Origin: Enterobacter wuhouensis
GTDB taxonomy: Bacteria > Pseudomonadota > Gammaproteobacteria > Enterobacterales > Enterobacteriaceae
Reading direction: 5' to 3'
Length of the DNA stretch: 64,000 nt
NCBI RefSeq assembly: GCF_004331265.1
Contig: NZ_SJOO01000003.1
Span: 310,001 to 374,000, forward strand
Part shown: positions 11,745 through 21,371 of the stretch, piece by piece
Layout: the number at the start of each line of letters is the position of its first letter
How positions within the stretch are numbered: position 1 is the stretch's first letter
Position numbers and translations under genes: made by a program
The notes under the pieces: model-generated
The model's input: the letters and a program-made list of their open reading frames with translations, nothing else
The model's database searches: none
Told to the model about the DNA's origin: nothing

Positions 11745-11871
11745 TTTTTGCTTCGTATTTCAAACCACATCTGCGTTGACTTTCCTCGTTCACCTCAGTC
11801 ACTTACTTGAGCAAGTTCCTAAGGATTCACTGCGTCGTCGCCTTGCTGTGATTCGAACTACTTCGCAAAAA
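11745..11871. repeat. ERIC (IRU) element, 127 bp, in the tRNA spacer
   Basis: Ends are an imperfect inverted repeat: TTTTTGCTTCGTA at 11745 and TACTTCGCAAAAA ending at 11871. The centre contains the ERIC signature TCAGTCACTTACTTGAGCAA, then TTCCTAAGGATTCACTGCGT, close to the published ERIC core. The length equals the full ERIC consensus. It splits the spacer between tRNA copies 2 and 3: without it that spacer would be about 44 bases, as between copies 1 and 2. It would be transcribed within the tRNA precursor and fold into a long stem. Confidence 0.85.
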
Positions 11872-11872
11872 T

Positions 11873-11888
11873 TTCTACAGTCGTAGAA
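11873..11888. other. Spacer hairpin between tRNA copies 2 and 3
   Basis: TTCTAC-AGTC-GTAGAA, the counterpart of the hairpin at 11625-11640. It lies directly next to the right end of the ERIC element and about 20 bases from tRNA copy 3. Confidence 0.6.
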
Positions 11889-11909
11889 GATACTTCATCA
11901 AATTTTAAT

Positions 11910-11986
<77 letters not shown>

Positions 11987-11999
11987 TCCGTGGATGCGC

Positions 12000-12027
12000 A
12001 CTATACTCGGATAGGTTTGTGATGCAA
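12000..12027 (-). promoter_or_regulatory. Promoter of the fMet tRNA operon
   Basis: On the minus strand TTGCAT (-35, 12022-12027) and TATAGT (-10, 12000-12005) are 16 bp apart. The stretch just after the -10 is GC-rich (GCGCATCC), the kind of discriminator seen in stable-RNA promoters under stringent control. Transcription should start a few bases upstream of tRNA copy 3. Confidence 0.75.
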
Positions 12028-12194
12028 CCCCTTTTTCACATAAAACATGATTTTGTATGCAAATTGAACGACATGGCTCCCTTTGGACTATTTTTTGTGC
12101 AAAATTTGCCAAAGGGCATGCGATTGCATTTCATTAGCTTTGGCGGTTTGTTATCTTCATCACGCGGATAAAGGCAACTTAAAGACGAGATATA

Positions 12195-13292
12195 ATGAAA
12201 GGACGTTGGGCGAAGTATCTAATGACAGGCGCAATGGTGGCGATTCTTGCGGCCTGCTCTTCTAAACCGACCGATCGCGGTCAACAGTATAAAGACGGGA
12301 AGTTATCCCAGCCTTTCTCCTTAGTTAACCAGCCTGATGCCGTAGGCGCACCGATTAACGCCGGAGATTTCTCCGAGCAGGTCTATCAGATCCGCAATGC
12401 GTCACCGCGCCTGTACGGTTCACAGAATAACGTTTATAGCGCGGTACAGGACTGGCTGCGCGCGGGCGGCGATACGCGCAACATGCGCCAGTTTGGTATC
12501 GATGCCTGGCAGATGGAAGGGGCGGATAATTACGGTAACGTCCAGTTTACCGGGTATTACACGCCAGTGATTCAGGCTCGCCACACGCGCCAGGGTGAGT
12601 TCCAGTACCCTATTTACCGTATGCCGCCAAAACGCGGCCGCCTGCCGTCGCGCGCTGAGATCTACGCCGGTGCGCTAAGCGAAAACTACGTCCTGGCCTA
12701 CAGTAACTCGCTGATGGATAACTTCATCATGGACGTGCAGGGCAGCGGCTACATTGATTTCGGCGACGGCTCTCCGCTTAATTTCTTCAGCTATTCCGGG
12801 AAAAACGGCCATGCCTATCGCAGTATCGGCAAGGTGCTGATCGACCGCGGCGAAGTGAAGAAAGAAGATATGTCGATGCAGGCGATCCGCGAGTGGGGCG
12901 AAAAGCACAGCGAAGCCGAAGTGCGTGAGCTTCTTGAGCAGAACCCGTCGTTCGTCTTCTTTAAGCCGCAAAACTTCGCGCCGGTGAAAGGGGCGAGCGC
13001 CGTGCCGCTGATTGGCCGCGCGTCCGTCGCATCGGATCGTTCTATTATTCCTGCGGGCACCACGCTGCTGGCTGAAGTCCCTCTTCTGGACAATAACGGC
13101 AAATTCAGCGGTCAATATGAACTGCGCCTGATGGTCGCGCTGGACGTCGGCGGCGCGATTAAAGGCCAGCACTTCGACATCTATCAGGGTATTGGCCCTG
13201 ACGCAGGCCATCGCGCGGGCTGGTATAACCACTATGGACGCGTATGGGTGCTGAAGGCAGCGCCTGGTGCCGGAAACGTATTCAGCGGCTGA
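12195..13292 (+). CDS. mltA: Membrane-bound lytic murein transglycosylase A
   Basis: Outer-membrane lipoprotein that cleaves MurNAc-GlcNAc bonds with formation of 1,6-anhydroMurNAc during wall turnover. 365 residues, the E. coli length. Lipobox LAAC puts the lipidated cysteine at C21. The MltA domain (about 100-260) contains NVQFTGYYTP; the C-terminal 3D domain carries VALDVGGAIKGQHFDIYQG with the catalytic aspartate. A strong terminator follows, so the gene is probably monocistronic. Confidence 0.97.
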   Translation: MKGRWAKYLMTGAMVAILAACSSKPTDRGQQYKDGKLSQPFSLVNQPDAVGAPINAGDFSEQVYQIRNASPRLYGSQNNVYSAVQDWLRAGGDTRNMRQFGIDAWQMEGADNYGNVQFTGYYTPVIQARHTRQGEFQYPIYRMPPKRGRLPSRAEIYAGALSENYVLAYSNSLMDNFIMDVQGSGYIDFGDGSPLNFFSYSGKNGHAYRSIGKVLIDRGEVKKEDMSMQAIREWGEKHSEAEVRELLEQNPSFVFFKPQNFAPVKGASAVPLIGRASVASDRSIIPAGTTLLAEVPLLDNNGKFSGQYELRLMVALDVGGAIKGQHFDIYQGIGPDAGHRAGWYNHYGRVWVLKAAPGAGNVFSG

Positions 13293-13327
13293 GTGTGGTA
13301 TTCTGAGCGCAATACGGATTACTGTTC

Positions 13328-13353
13328 AGGGTGAGGAATACCTCACCCTTTTT
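13328..13353 (+). terminator. Rho-independent terminator of mltA
   Basis: AGGGTGAGG-AATA-CCTCACCCT hairpin followed by TTTTT, about 35 bases after the mltA stop and 15 bases before the tcdA start. Confidence 0.88.
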
Positions 13354-13367
13354 ACATCTGAGGTTTT

Positions 13368-14174
13368 ATGTCTGTGGTAATTAGCGATGCCTGGCGCCAG
13401 CGTTTTGGCGGCACGGCACGTTTATACGGTGAAAAAGCCCTGCAGCTGTTTGCGGATGCGCACGTCTGCGTGGTGGGCATTGGCGGCGTGGGCTCATGGG
13501 CGGCAGAAGCGCTGGCGAGAACCGGCATTGGCGCAATCACGCTGATTGATATGGATGACGTCTGTGTGACCAATACCAACCGGCAGATCCACGCCCTGAG
13601 CGATAGCGTTGGCCTCGCAAAGTCAGAGGTCATGGCGGAGCGTATTCGTCTGATCAACCCTGAGTGCCGGGTGACGGTAATCGATGACTTCGTGACGGCC
13701 GATAACGTTGCGGAGTACATGAGCAAAGGCTACAGCTACGTCATTGACGCCATCGACAGCGTGCGTCCTAAAGCGGCCCTGATCGCATACTGCCGCCGGT
13801 ATAAGGTTCCGCTGGTGACTACCGGCGGTGCGGGCGGGCAAATCGATCCCACGCAGATCCAGGTCGCCGATCTGGCAAAAACGATTCAGGATCCGCTGGC
13901 CGCCAAGCTGCGCGAGCGTTTAAAACACGACTTCAACGTGGTGAAGAACAGCAAGGGCAAGCTCGGCGTCGACTGTGTGTTCTCGACCGAAGCGCTGGTC
14001 TACCCGCAGGCGGATGGGTCGGTCTGTGCGATGAAGAGTACGGCGGAAGGGCCAAAACGGATGGACTGCGCGTCAGGCTTTGGCGCGGCCACCATGGTGA
14101 CCGCGTCTTTCGGTTTTGTGGCGGTGTCTCACGCCCTGAAGAAGATGATGGCGAAGGCCGAACGTCAGGCCTGA
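13368..14174 (+). CDS. tcdA: tRNA threonylcarbamoyladenosine dehydratase TcdA (CsdL)
   Basis: E1-like ATP-dependent enzyme that cyclises t6A37 to ct6A in ANN-decoding tRNAs. 268 residues, the E. coli length. ThiF/UBA fold with nucleotide motif [17 protein letters not shown] near residue 35 and [15 protein letters not shown]. It receives electrons or sulfur-relay support from CsdA-CsdE, which lie next door on the opposite strand. The last ten bases overlap the end of csdE tail to tail. Confidence 0.96.
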   Translation: MSVVISDAWRQRFGGTARLYGEKALQLFADAHVCVVGIGGVGSWAAEALARTGIGAITLIDMDDVCVTNTNRQIHALSDSVGLAKSEVMAERIRLINPECRVTVIDDFVTADNVAEYMSKGYSYVIDAIDSVRPKAALIAYCRRYKVPLVTTGGAGGQIDPTQIQVADLAKTIQDPLAAKLRERLKHDFNVVKNSKGKLGVDCVFSTEALVYPQADGSVCAMKSTAEGPKRMDCASGFGAATMVTASFGFVAVSHALKKMMAKAERQA

Positions 14175-14611
14175 GCCTCACGCGCGGCGTCCACTACCGC
14201 GTCGCTCAGCGCGGTCAAACCCTGACTGCGCGAGGCGCTAAGCTGGGCGCGTAGCCCTAGCTCATCGAACAGCACCAGCGGCGAATGCGCCTGCAGCTCG
14301 GCGGCGCTTTTGCCTTCCACCGCGGTTAACAGCACCGCCAGCAGACCGCGTACGATGCGGCCTTCGCTGTCGCCAAAGAAATGCATCTTCCCGTCAGAAA
14401 CGCTAAACCCCAGCCATACGCGGTTCTCGCAGCCCGGGATCTCTTTTGCCTGCGCTTTCAGTTCGTCAGAGAGGGCAGGCAGCTGCTTTCCTAGCAGGAT
14501 CAGCTGGCGATATTTATCTTCCCACTGTGTGAGTGGGGTGAAGGTATGTTTTAACGTCTCTTCGGTTATGACGGAGCCGAACGGGTGTCCGGCTAAAGCT
14601 GGGCTAGTCAT
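14165..14611 (-). CDS. csdE: Cysteine desulfuration protein CsdE (sulfur acceptor)
   Basis: SufE-family partner of CsdA; takes persulfide sulfur on a single cysteine. 148 residues. The acceptor cysteine is C61 in [12 protein letters not shown]. The ATG overlaps the csdA stop by four bases (ATGA), so the two are coupled and made in matched amounts. Ends converge with tcdA. Confidence 0.96.
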   Translation of the reverse strand: MTSPALAGHPFGSVITEETLKHTFTPLTQWEDKYRQLILLGKQLPALSDELKAQAKEIPGCENRVWLGFSVSDGKMHFFGDSEGRIVRGLLAVLLTAVEGKSAAELQAHSPLVLFDELGLRAQLSASRSQGLTALSDAVVDAAREAQA

Positions 14612-15816
14612 TCATCCACCAGGAGTTCAAGGGCGCGGTCAACGGCGTCAACGAGCGCGTCGACATCGCTTTGCGTGTTATACGGGGCAAACGAGGCGCG
14701 TAGCGTACCGCTAACGCCCAGCGCCGCCAGAAGCGGCTGGGCGCAGTGCTGGCCGGCGCGCAGGGCAATGCCGTATTCAGCGAGCAGGGTCACCATATCG
14801 CTATGATGTACGCCCGCAAAATCGAAGGCGAGAAGGCTGGAATCTTGTACGCGAAACGAACGGAAGCCCGGTCGTTTTTTGAGTTCCTCTTCCGCCAGCG
14901 TCGCCAGGCTTCGGCTCCAGCGCTCAGCCTGGACCACGTCGGTTTCCGCCAGCCATTCCAGCGCGGCGCTCAGGCCGATGACACCGGCCACGTTGGGCGT
15001 ACCGGCTTCCAGACGATAAGGCACGTCCTGAGTTTTAAAGCCGTCGAAGGTCACTTCGGTGATCATCTTGCCGCCGCCGAGCCACGGCGTCATTTGTGCC
15101 AGCAGGTCGGGTTTGCCGTACAGCGCGCCGATCCCGGTTGGCCCGTAGAGCTTGTGTCCTGAGAAGGCATAGAAATCGATATCAAGCTTTTGCACGTCCG
15201 CCGGAAAATGCACCACGCCCTGCGCACCATCAACCATCACCACCATGCCGCTGGCATGGGCAATCTCAATAGCGCGAGCCAGATCCGGACAGCCGCCGGT
15301 GACGTTAGACATCTGGCCCAGCGCCAGAATACGGCTGCGCGAGCCGATAAGCTCAGGCAGACGCCCCACGTCCGGCAGGAGATCGGCACCCAGCGGAAGC
15401 TTCACAATGCGCGCGCCCGTCTGCTCTGCCACCATCAGCCATGGTATCAGGTTGGCATGATGTTCCGCTTCGCTGACGATGATCTCATCGCCCGGCTGCA
15501 GCATCGGGCGTGCATAGCACTGCGCCACCATATTAATGGCCTCGGTGGTGCCGCGCGTCCAGACGATGTTCTTCCCGCTTTCGGCGTTGATCAGGCGCGC
15601 AACCTGATCCCGTGCGGCTTCGTATTGCGCCGTCAGGCGCTGCGCTTCGGCAAACTGGCTGCGATGCACGTTCCCGGCGCTCAGGCTGTAAAACTGCTGC
15701 GTTGCCTCGATAACCGCCTGCGGCTTCAGCGCAGTGGCTGCGCTATCAAGGTAAATTCCGGCATCGGCCAGCGCCGGAAACTGTGCGCGAAACTGCGCAG
15801 GACTGAAAGCGTTCAT
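14608..15816 (-). CDS. csdA: Cysteine desulfurase CsdA
   Basis: PLP-dependent class V aminotransferase-fold enzyme that converts cysteine to alanine and passes sulfur to CsdE. Start placed at 15816 because [16 protein letters not shown] matches E. coli CsdA and a GAGGAATTCC ribosome site precedes it; the frame is open 28 codons further upstream. 402 residues. PLP lysine in FSGHKLYGP; active-site cysteine in [12 protein letters not shown] around residue 359. Operon csdA-csdE. Confidence 0.96.
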   Translation of the reverse strand: MNAFSPAQFRAQFPALADAGIYLDSAATALKPQAVIEATQQFYSLSAGNVHRSQFAEAQRLTAQYEAARDQVARLINAESGKNIVWTRGTTEAINMVAQCYARPMLQPGDEIIVSEAEHHANLIPWLMVAEQTGARIVKLPLGADLLPDVGRLPELIGSRSRILALGQMSNVTGGCPDLARAIEIAHASGMVVMVDGAQGVVHFPADVQKLDIDFYAFSGHKLYGPTGIGALYGKPDLLAQMTPWLGGGKMITEVTFDGFKTQDVPYRLEAGTPNVAGVIGLSAALEWLAETDVVQAERWSRSLATLAEEELKKRPGFRSFRVQDSSLLAFDFAGVHHSDMVTLLAEYGIALRAGQHCAQPLLAALGVSGTLRASFAPYNTQSDVDALVDAVDRALELLVDE

Positions 15817-16008
15817 GGAATTCCTCATGTCGATAAAGAGATCGTCGCGCAATTTCATCGGCAGGGCAAGGAGGTTGGTATCTATAAGATTTGTCTGCAT
15901 ATCCTGGCGACCTCAGAAAAGCAGGTTATGCTAAATAGTGTTAGGTGGATGTTTTAGCCTGTTATAAATCGAGGTTTGAATAGCATTAATTGCTAAAGGA
16001 GAATAATC

Positions 16009-16236
16009 ATGAATAAGACAGCTGCAATCATTTCTGCCTGTGCGTTTACTTTTGCTCTGAGCGCCTGTTCTGGTAATAACTACGTGATGCACACCAATGA
16101 TGGTCGTTCTATCGTTTCGGAAGGGAAACCGACAACCGATAATGATACCGGGATGATTTCATACAAAGATGCTAACGGGAACAAGCAGCAGATCAACCGC
16201 ACGGACGTGAAAGAGATGAAAGAAATCGAGCATTAA
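16009..16236 (+). CDS. ygdI: Small lipoprotein YgdI (DUF903 family)
   Basis: 75-residue precursor with lipobox LSAC at residues 17-20 and a mature part of about 55 residues with a single DUF903 fold (YVMHTNDGRSIVSEGKP). Preceded by AAAGGAGAATAATC, a very good ribosome site. Role unknown; homologues YgdR and YgdI are surface or periplasm-facing lipoproteins. It converges with the sRNA gene gcvB, whose terminator lies 15 bases past the ygdI stop. Confidence 0.92.
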   Translation: MNKTAAIISACAFTFALSACSGNNYVMHTNDGRSIVSEGKPTTDNDTGMISYKDANGNKQQINRTDVKEMKEIEH

Positions 16237-16250
16237 CAGTTCGACAGGCA

Positions 16251-16278
16251 AAAAAAAGCACCGCAAATTGGCGGTGCT
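16251..16278 (-). terminator. Rho-independent terminator of gcvB
   Basis: Minus-strand hairpin AGCACCGC-CAATTT-GCGGTGCT followed by a run of seven Ts. The T-run is only on the minus-strand side, which fixes the direction as gcvB rather than ygdI. Confidence 0.92.
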
Positions 16279-16457
16279 ACATTAATCACTATGGACAGAC
16301 AGGGTAAATGTACAGGAAGTGAAAAATTGGTAGCGTTGCTACCGTGGTCTGAATCGCAGACCAATTGCAAACACAACAACACAACATCACAACCGTAAGC
16401 CAAAAGCCCTTCAGAACACGCATTCCAAAAAAAGCTTTTCGTTCCGGCTCAGGAAGT
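16251..16457 (-). ncRNA. gcvB: Small RNA GcvB
   Basis: About 206 nt on the minus strand between ygdI and gcvA, the E. coli location. 5' end ACTTCCTGAGCCGGAACG; the GU-rich single-stranded R1 seed that base-pairs with amino-acid and peptide transporter mRNAs lies at about 16369-16393 (TTGTGATGTTGTGTTGTTGT); the 3' part contains ACTTCCTGTACATTTACCC. Ends with hairpin AGCACCGC-CAATTT-GCGGTGCT and seven Ts. Hfq-dependent repressor, activated by GcvA from the divergent gene. The 5' hairpin region departs most from E. coli; the seed is unchanged. Confidence 0.95.
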
Positions 16458-16463
16458 GCCGCC

Positions 16464-16492
16464 ACTATAGGTATTTGCTGGTAGTTCCTCAA
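16464..16492 (-). promoter_or_regulatory. gcvB promoter
   Basis: Minus-strand TTGAGG (-35, 16487-16492), 17-base spacer, TATAGT (-10, 16464-16469), then six bases to the predicted 5' A at 16457. The divergent gcvA start is at 16586, so GcvA should bind in the roughly 95 bases between. Confidence 0.85.
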
Positions 16493-16585
16493 CGGACAAA
16501 TTATAATGGCTCAGATAAAAAAAACTAATAGGTTAAGCATTGTTTCCTATATGTTAAATCTTGTTAACATCTAAGCCAGATAACC

Positions 16586-17503
16586 ATGTCAAAGCGATTG
16601 CCACCCCTCAATGCATTACGTGTTTTTGATGCAGCAGCACGTCACCTGAGCTTCACCCGCGCAGCAGATGAGCTTTTTGTGACGCAGGCCGCAGTAAGTC
16701 ACCAAATCAAGTCCCTGGAGGATTTTCTGGGGCTAAAGCTGTTCCGCCGACGCAACCGTTCTCTGCTGCTGACTGAAGAAGGCCAAAGCTATTTTCAGGA
16801 TATCAAAGAGATTTTCTCCCAGCTTACCGAAGCCACACGCAAGCTGCAGGCGCGCAGTGCAAAAGGTGCGTTGACCGTCAGTTTATTGCCCAGTTTTGCC
16901 ATTCAGTGGCTGGTGCCAAGGCTCTCAAGCTTTAACTCAGCTTATCCGGGAATTGATGTTCGAATCCAGGCGGTGGATCGTCAGGAAGAAAAGCTCGCGG
17001 ACGATGTGGACGTGGCTATTTTTTACGGTCGCGGCAATTGGCCGGGCTTGCGCGTAGAAAAATTATACGCAGAATATCTGCTGCCGGTCTGCTCACCTTT
17101 GCTGCTGACGGGCGAGAAGGCGCTGAAGACGCCCGCGGATTTGGCGCAACATACGCTTTTACATGATGCTTCTCGCCGTGACTGGCAAACTTATACCCGC
17201 CAATTAGGTCTTAACCATATAAACGTGCAGCAGGGGCCCATTTTTAGCCACAGCGCGATGGTGTTACAGGCTGCCATTCACGGGCAGGGCGTGGCGTTGG
17301 CGAACAACGTCATGGCGCAGTCCGAAATTGAGGCGGGCCGTCTGGTTTGCCCATTTAACGATGTTCTGGTCAGCAAGAATGCGTTTTATCTGGTTTGTCA
17401 TGACAGTCAGGCAGAACTGGGTAAAATAGCCGCCTTCCGACAGTGGATACTGTCCAAAGCGGCGAACGAGCAAGAAAAATTCCGCTTCAGGTATGAACAA
17501 TAA
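16586..17503 (+). CDS. gcvA: Glycine cleavage regulator GcvA (LysR family)
   Basis: LysR-type regulator that activates gcvTHP with glycine, represses it with purines, and activates gcvB. 305 residues. N-terminal winged HTH at about 6-65 (LNALRVFDAAARHLSFTRAA, then VSHQIKSLEDFLGLKLF), followed by the periplasmic-binding-like effector domain. Divergent from gcvB, as expected for autoregulatory control. The C-terminus varies from E. coli, as is common for this protein. Confidence 0.96.
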   Translation: MSKRLPPLNALRVFDAAARHLSFTRAADELFVTQAAVSHQIKSLEDFLGLKLFRRRNRSLLLTEEGQSYFQDIKEIFSQLTEATRKLQARSAKGALTVSLLPSFAIQWLVPRLSSFNSAYPGIDVRIQAVDRQEEKLADDVDVAIFYGRGNWPGLRVEKLYAEYLLPVCSPLLLTGEKALKTPADLAQHTLLHDASRRDWQTYTRQLGLNHINVQQGPIFSHSAMVLQAAIHGQGVALANNVMAQSEIEAGRLVCPFNDVLVSKNAFYLVCHDSQAELGKIAAFRQWILSKAANEQEKFRFRYEQ

Positions 17504-17542
17504 CTTTTGTGTGCTGAGCACGCATCACTTTAGGATCGACAC

Positions 17543-17938
17543 ATGACCAGCCGTTTCATGCTGATTTTTGCCGCGGTGAGTGGCTTTATTTTTGTTGCAC
17601 TGGGTGCCTTTGGCGCGCATGTGCTAAGCAAGTCTTTGGGCGTCGTTGAAATGGGCTGGATCCAGACCGGCCTTGAATATCAGGCTTTCCATACGCTGGC
17701 GATCTTTGGCCTGGCGGTGGCGATGCAGCGCCGAATCAGCATCTGGTTTTACTGGAGCAGCGTATTTCTGGCGCTGGGTACCGTGCTGTTTAGCGGTAGC
17801 CTGTACTGCCTTGCGCTCTCGCATCTGCGCCTTTGGGCGTTTGTTACACCTGTCGGCGGCGTCAGCTTCCTGGCAGGTTGGGTATTAATGTTTATCGGAG
17901 CCATCCGTCTGAAACGCAAGGGCGTTGTTCATGAATAA
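17543..17938 (+). CDS. ygdD: Inner membrane protein YgdD (DUF423)
   Basis: 131 residues with four hydrophobic segments (about 5-25, 45-65, 70-92 and 98-120) and the DUF423 signature LGAFGAHVL at about 20-28. Function unknown. The stop overlaps the rlmM start by eight bases, so the two are probably cotranscribed. gcvA lies 39 bases upstream. Confidence 0.93.
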   Translation: MTSRFMLIFAAVSGFIFVALGAFGAHVLSKSLGVVEMGWIQTGLEYQAFHTLAIFGLAVAMQRRISIWFYWSSVFLALGTVLFSGSLYCLALSHLRLWAFVTPVGGVSFLAGWVLMFIGAIRLKRKGVVHE

Positions 17939-19031
17939 GGTTGTTTTATATTGTCGCCCGGGGTTTGAGAAAGAGTGCGCCGCGGAAATTACGGACAAAG
18001 CGGCGAAGCGCGAGGTCTTCGGCTTTGCCCGCGTGAAAGAGAATGCGGGCTACGTCATCTTCGAGTGCTATCAGCCTGAGGATGCCGACAGGCTGGCGCG
18101 CGAGCTGCCGTTCAGCTCGCTGATCTTTGCGCGCCAGATGTTTGTTGCGGGCGAGCTGCTGAAGGATCTGCCGCCGGAAGACCGCATCACGCCGATTGTC
18201 GGCATGCTGCAGGGCGTGGTGGAGAAGGGCGGCGATCTGCGCGTTGAGGTGGCGGATACCAACGAAAGCAAAGAGCTGATGAAGTTCTGCCGTAAATTCA
18301 CGGTTCCGCTGCGCGCGGCGCTGCGTGACGCGGGCGTGTTGACCAACTACGAAACGCCAAAACGTCCGGTGGTGCATATCTTCTTTATCGCCCCTGGCTG
18401 CTGCTATACCGGCTATTCGTATACCACAAACAACTCCCCGTTCTTTATGGGCATCCCGCGCTTGCGCTTCCCGTCCGATGCGCCGAGCCGTTCAACGCTG
18501 AAGCTGGAAGAGGCGTTCCACGTCTTTATCCCGGCGGATGAGTGGGACGAGCGCCTGGCGAACGGCATGTATGCGGTCGATCTGGGCGCATGTCCGGGCG
18601 GCTGGACCTATCAGCTGGTGAAGCGCAACATGTGGGTGTCGTCTGTCGATAACGGCCCGATGGCGCAAAGCCTGATGGATACCGGACAGGTGACCTGGCT
18701 GCGTGAAGACGGTTTCCGCTACCGTCCAACCCGCAACAACATCTCCTGGATGGTGTGCGATATGGTTGAGAAGCCGGCGAAAGTGGCCGCGCTGATGGCA
18801 TCCTGGCTGGTAAACGGCTGGTGTCGTGAGACGATCTTCAACCTCAAGCTGCCGATGAAAAAGCGCTACGAGGAAGTCTCCCAGAACCTGGCCTACATTC
18901 AGGAGCAGATGGACGAGCACGGCATTAACGTGGTCATTCAGGCGCGCCAGCTGTATCACGACCGCGAAGAGGTGACGGTACACATTCGTCGCTGGTGGGC
19001 TGCGGTCGGCGGACGTCGCGACGAGCGATAG
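17931..19031 (+). CDS. rlmM: 23S rRNA 2'-O-ribose methyltransferase RlmM (C2498)
   Basis: SAM-dependent methyltransferase that modifies C2498 of 23S rRNA before subunit assembly. 366 residues from the ATG at 17931, chosen by match to [24 protein letters not shown]-like N-terminal domain, then a Rossmann methyltransferase domain with [14 protein letters not shown] (SAM loop, about 228) and the K-D-K-type catalytic residues in MVCDMVEKP and [10 protein letters not shown]. Overlaps ygdD. Confidence 0.96.
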   Translation: MNKVVLYCRPGFEKECAAEITDKAAKREVFGFARVKENAGYVIFECYQPEDADRLARELPFSSLIFARQMFVAGELLKDLPPEDRITPIVGMLQGVVEKGGDLRVEVADTNESKELMKFCRKFTVPLRAALRDAGVLTNYETPKRPVVHIFFIAPGCCYTGYSYTTNNSPFFMGIPRLRFPSDAPSRSTLKLEEAFHVFIPADEWDERLANGMYAVDLGACPGGWTYQLVKRNMWVSSVDNGPMAQSLMDTGQVTWLREDGFRYRPTRNNISWMVCDMVEKPAKVAALMASWLVNGWCRETIFNLKLPMKKRYEEVSQNLAYIQEQMDEHGINVVIQARQLYHDREEVTVHIRRWWAAVGGRRDER

Positions 19032-19032
19032 G

Positions 19033-19070
19033 CCCCTCACCCTAACCCTCTCCCCAAAGGGGAGAGGGGA
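19033..19070. repeat. CCCTCACCC-type inverted repeat, rlmM-xni junction
   Basis: Hairpin CCCTCTCCCC-AAA-GGGGAGAGGG (19046-19068) preceded by CCCTCACCCTAA. It fills the gap between two convergent genes and may end both transcripts. Longer versions of the same element lie at 33918-34012 and 60100-60240. Confidence 0.75.
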
Positions 19071-19072
19071 TC

Positions 19073-19828
19073 TTAACGTTCTAACCGCAGCTGCTGTAAA
19101 TTCCCGTCCAACTGCAGATCCGTTTGTAGCGTGGCTATCTCCCGGCAGATAAACGCCATTTCTTTATGCGCCTCCAGCTTCTTGCGCCATTTCTCCGGCA
19201 CGTCATCCAGACGGGCGTAAATCCCTTCCAGATGTTGAAAATCCGTCAGCAGCTGCGCGGCACTCTTCGGCCCAATACCGGCTACACCTGGAACTTTCGA
19301 GCTGCTAATTCCCGCCAGCCCCCAGTAGTCAGGCAGTTGCTCTGGCGAGACGCCGAACTCGCTGGCGATAAACGGCGCGTCCAGCCAGCGTTTTTGAAAG
19401 TAGTCGCGGATACGAATGGTGGGGGAGAGCAGCTGGCAGTAGCCTTTGTCGGTAGAGACAATGGTCGCCTGATGTCCGGCACCGGCGACTTTGACGGCCA
19501 GCGTGGCGGCCAGATCGTCGGCTTCGTTACCCTCTGCGCCCCAGCAGGGTACGCCACGCTGCTCAAAGGCTGCACGTATCACGGGCAATTCAGCGTGAAG
19601 ATCGTCCGGCATCGGTGCGCGTCCGGCTTTATAGTCGGGCAGGCGCTGGTGTCGCCAGCCCGTGTTGCGCGCTTCGTCGTCGAACACGGCAACCGCATGG
19701 GTGGGTTCGCTATGGCGGATAAGCTGTTCCAGCGCGTGCAGGCAGGTGTCCTTGCAGGGCGTGCCTTGTACCGCATGGATACGGCGGATCAGGTTGAGTG
19801 CATCGACGATAAGCAAATGAACGGCCAC
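19073..19828 (-). CDS. xni: Flap endonuclease Xni (ExoIX)
   Basis: Structure-specific 5' nuclease related to the polymerase I N-terminal domain, but lacking one of the two metal sites. 251 residues, identical in length to E. coli Xni. Acidic metal ligands lie in [17 protein letters not shown] and [13 protein letters not shown]; the helix-hairpin-helix [14 protein letters not shown] binds DNA. Possibly helps process Okazaki fragments. Single gene. Confidence 0.96.
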   Translation of the reverse strand: MAVHLLIVDALNLIRRIHAVQGTPCKDTCLHALEQLIRHSEPTHAVAVFDDEARNTGWRHQRLPDYKAGRAPMPDDLHAELPVIRAAFEQRGVPCWGAEGNEADDLAATLAVKVAGAGHQATIVSTDKGYCQLLSPTIRIRDYFQKRWLDAPFIASEFGVSPEQLPDYWGLAGISSSKVPGVAGIGPKSAAQLLTDFQHLEGIYARLDDVPEKWRKKLEAHKEMAFICREIATLQTDLQLDGNLQQLRLER

Positions 19829-19940
19829 AGATATTCTCCCTAAAATCTAATGGGTAAAGGGTATCACTGTCGGCAGGATGAAACGAATAGCGAGAGGGAA
19901 AACAGGAAGAAGCCTCGCAAAACGAGGCTTCCTGAGAGGC

Positions 19941-21308
19941 TTAATCGCAGGTCACGATCTTCATCGCCAGGCCGCCGCGAGAGGTTTCGCGGTATTTGGC
20001 GTTCATATCTTTACCGGTTTCGTACATGGTTTCGATAACCTTATCGAGACAGACGCGCGGCTCGCTGGTGCGGCGCAGCGCCATACGCGCCGCGTTTACC
20101 GCCTTCACGGAGGCGATCGCGTTACGCTCGATGCACGGCACCTGCACCTGTCCGGCGACCGGGTCGCAGGTCAGTCCCAGGTTATGTTCCATACCGATTT
20201 CAGCCGCAATGCACACCTGCGCAGGGCTTGCGCCCAGCAGCTCGGCTAGACCCGCCGCCGCCATGGAGCAAGCCACGCCGACTTCACCCTGACAGCCCAC
20301 TTCCGCACCGGAAATGGAGGCGTTCATCTTGTACAGTGAGCCAATCGCGCTGGCGACCAGCATGTATCGCGCCAGTGAGTTTGCGTTCACTTCGCGGATA
20401 AACTTGTCGTAATAAGCCAGCACCGCCGGAACGATACCGCACGCACCGTTGGTTGGCGCGGTGACGACGCGGCCGCCCGCGGCGTTCTCTTCGTTCACCG
20501 CCAGTGCGAACATGTTGATCCAGTCGACAACGGCCATCGGGTCGGTCGTGGTTTTGTCGGTGCTGACCAGCATACGGCGCAGCGCTGCCGCACGGCGCGG
20601 CACCCGCAGCTTGCCCGGCAGTACGCCTTCGGTGGTGATCCCGCGCTCGATGCCGCCGCGCATCACGTCCCAGACGTTTGCAAAGTGCTGCTCCAGCTCT
20701 TCTTTGCTGTGCAGCGCCAGTTCGTTTTTCATCATCAGGCCGGAGAGGGAAAGCCCCGTTTCCTGGCAGTGGCGCTGTAAGTCCGCCGCGTTTTTGTACG
20801 GATAAGGCACTTCAACAGCAGAACTGTTGGTTTGACCAAAGTGGTCTTCGTCGACGATAAAACCGCCGCCGATGGAGTAATACGTCTGGCTGTAAACCGC
20901 CTTGTCGCCGGCCAGCGCGGTAATGCGCATGCCGTTTTCGTGCAGCGACAGGTTGTCTGCATGGAAGTTCATGCAATGATCAACCGGGAATTCAACCTCA
21001 TGCTCGCCGTTCGCCAGCAGTAAACGACCGTGGGTATTTACGTCCTGGATGAAGCCTGGGATCGCGTCAATATCAACGGTGTCCGGCAGGTTTCCCGCCA
21101 GGCCCATGATAATGGCGATATCGGTATGGTGGCCCTTACCGGTCAGGGAAAGGGAACCGTATACATCGACAACCACGCGGGTGATGTCGTGCAAAATGCC
21201 GCGTGCAATCAAGTCATCCGTGAATTGTTTACCGGCCTTCATTGGTCCGACGGTGTGAGAGCTGGAAGGACCAATACCGATTTTGAAGATATCGAATACG
21301 CTAATCAT
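19941..21308 (-). CDS. sdaB: L-serine deaminase II
   Basis: Oxygen-sensitive [4Fe-4S] enzyme that turns L-serine into pyruvate and ammonia. 455 residues, the E. coli length. Starts MISVFDIFKIGIGPSSSHTVGPMKAG (beta domain); the alpha domain supplies the cluster cysteines in TNGACGIVPAVL, EVGCQGEVGVACSM and LTCDPVAGQVQVPCIE. It follows sdaC by 63 bases, forming an uptake-and-deamination operon. Confidence 0.97.
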   Translation of the reverse strand: MISVFDIFKIGIGPSSSHTVGPMKAGKQFTDDLIARGILHDITRVVVDVYGSLSLTGKGHHTDIAIIMGLAGNLPDTVDIDAIPGFIQDVNTHGRLLLANGEHEVEFPVDHCMNFHADNLSLHENGMRITALAGDKAVYSQTYYSIGGGFIVDEDHFGQTNSSAVEVPYPYKNAADLQRHCQETGLSLSGLMMKNELALHSKEELEQHFANVWDVMRGGIERGITTEGVLPGKLRVPRRAAALRRMLVSTDKTTTDPMAVVDWINMFALAVNEENAAGGRVVTAPTNGACGIVPAVLAYYDKFIREVNANSLARYMLVASAIGSLYKMNASISGAEVGCQGEVGVACSMAAAGLAELLGASPAQVCIAAEIGMEHNLGLTCDPVAGQVQVPCIERNAIASVKAVNAARMALRRTSEPRVCLDKVIETMYETGKDMNAKYRETSRGGLAMKIVTCD

Positions 21309-21371
21309 GATGCGTCCATTGCTATCAGTCAGAGGGGAGGAGTGCGCCGCCCGAGAGCGGCGCAGGAGGTA

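Noticed and set aside
16289..16492. 67-residue reading frame between ygdI and gcvA
   Set aside because: The stretch is the sRNA gene gcvB and its promoter; codons follow the RNA structure, not a protein.
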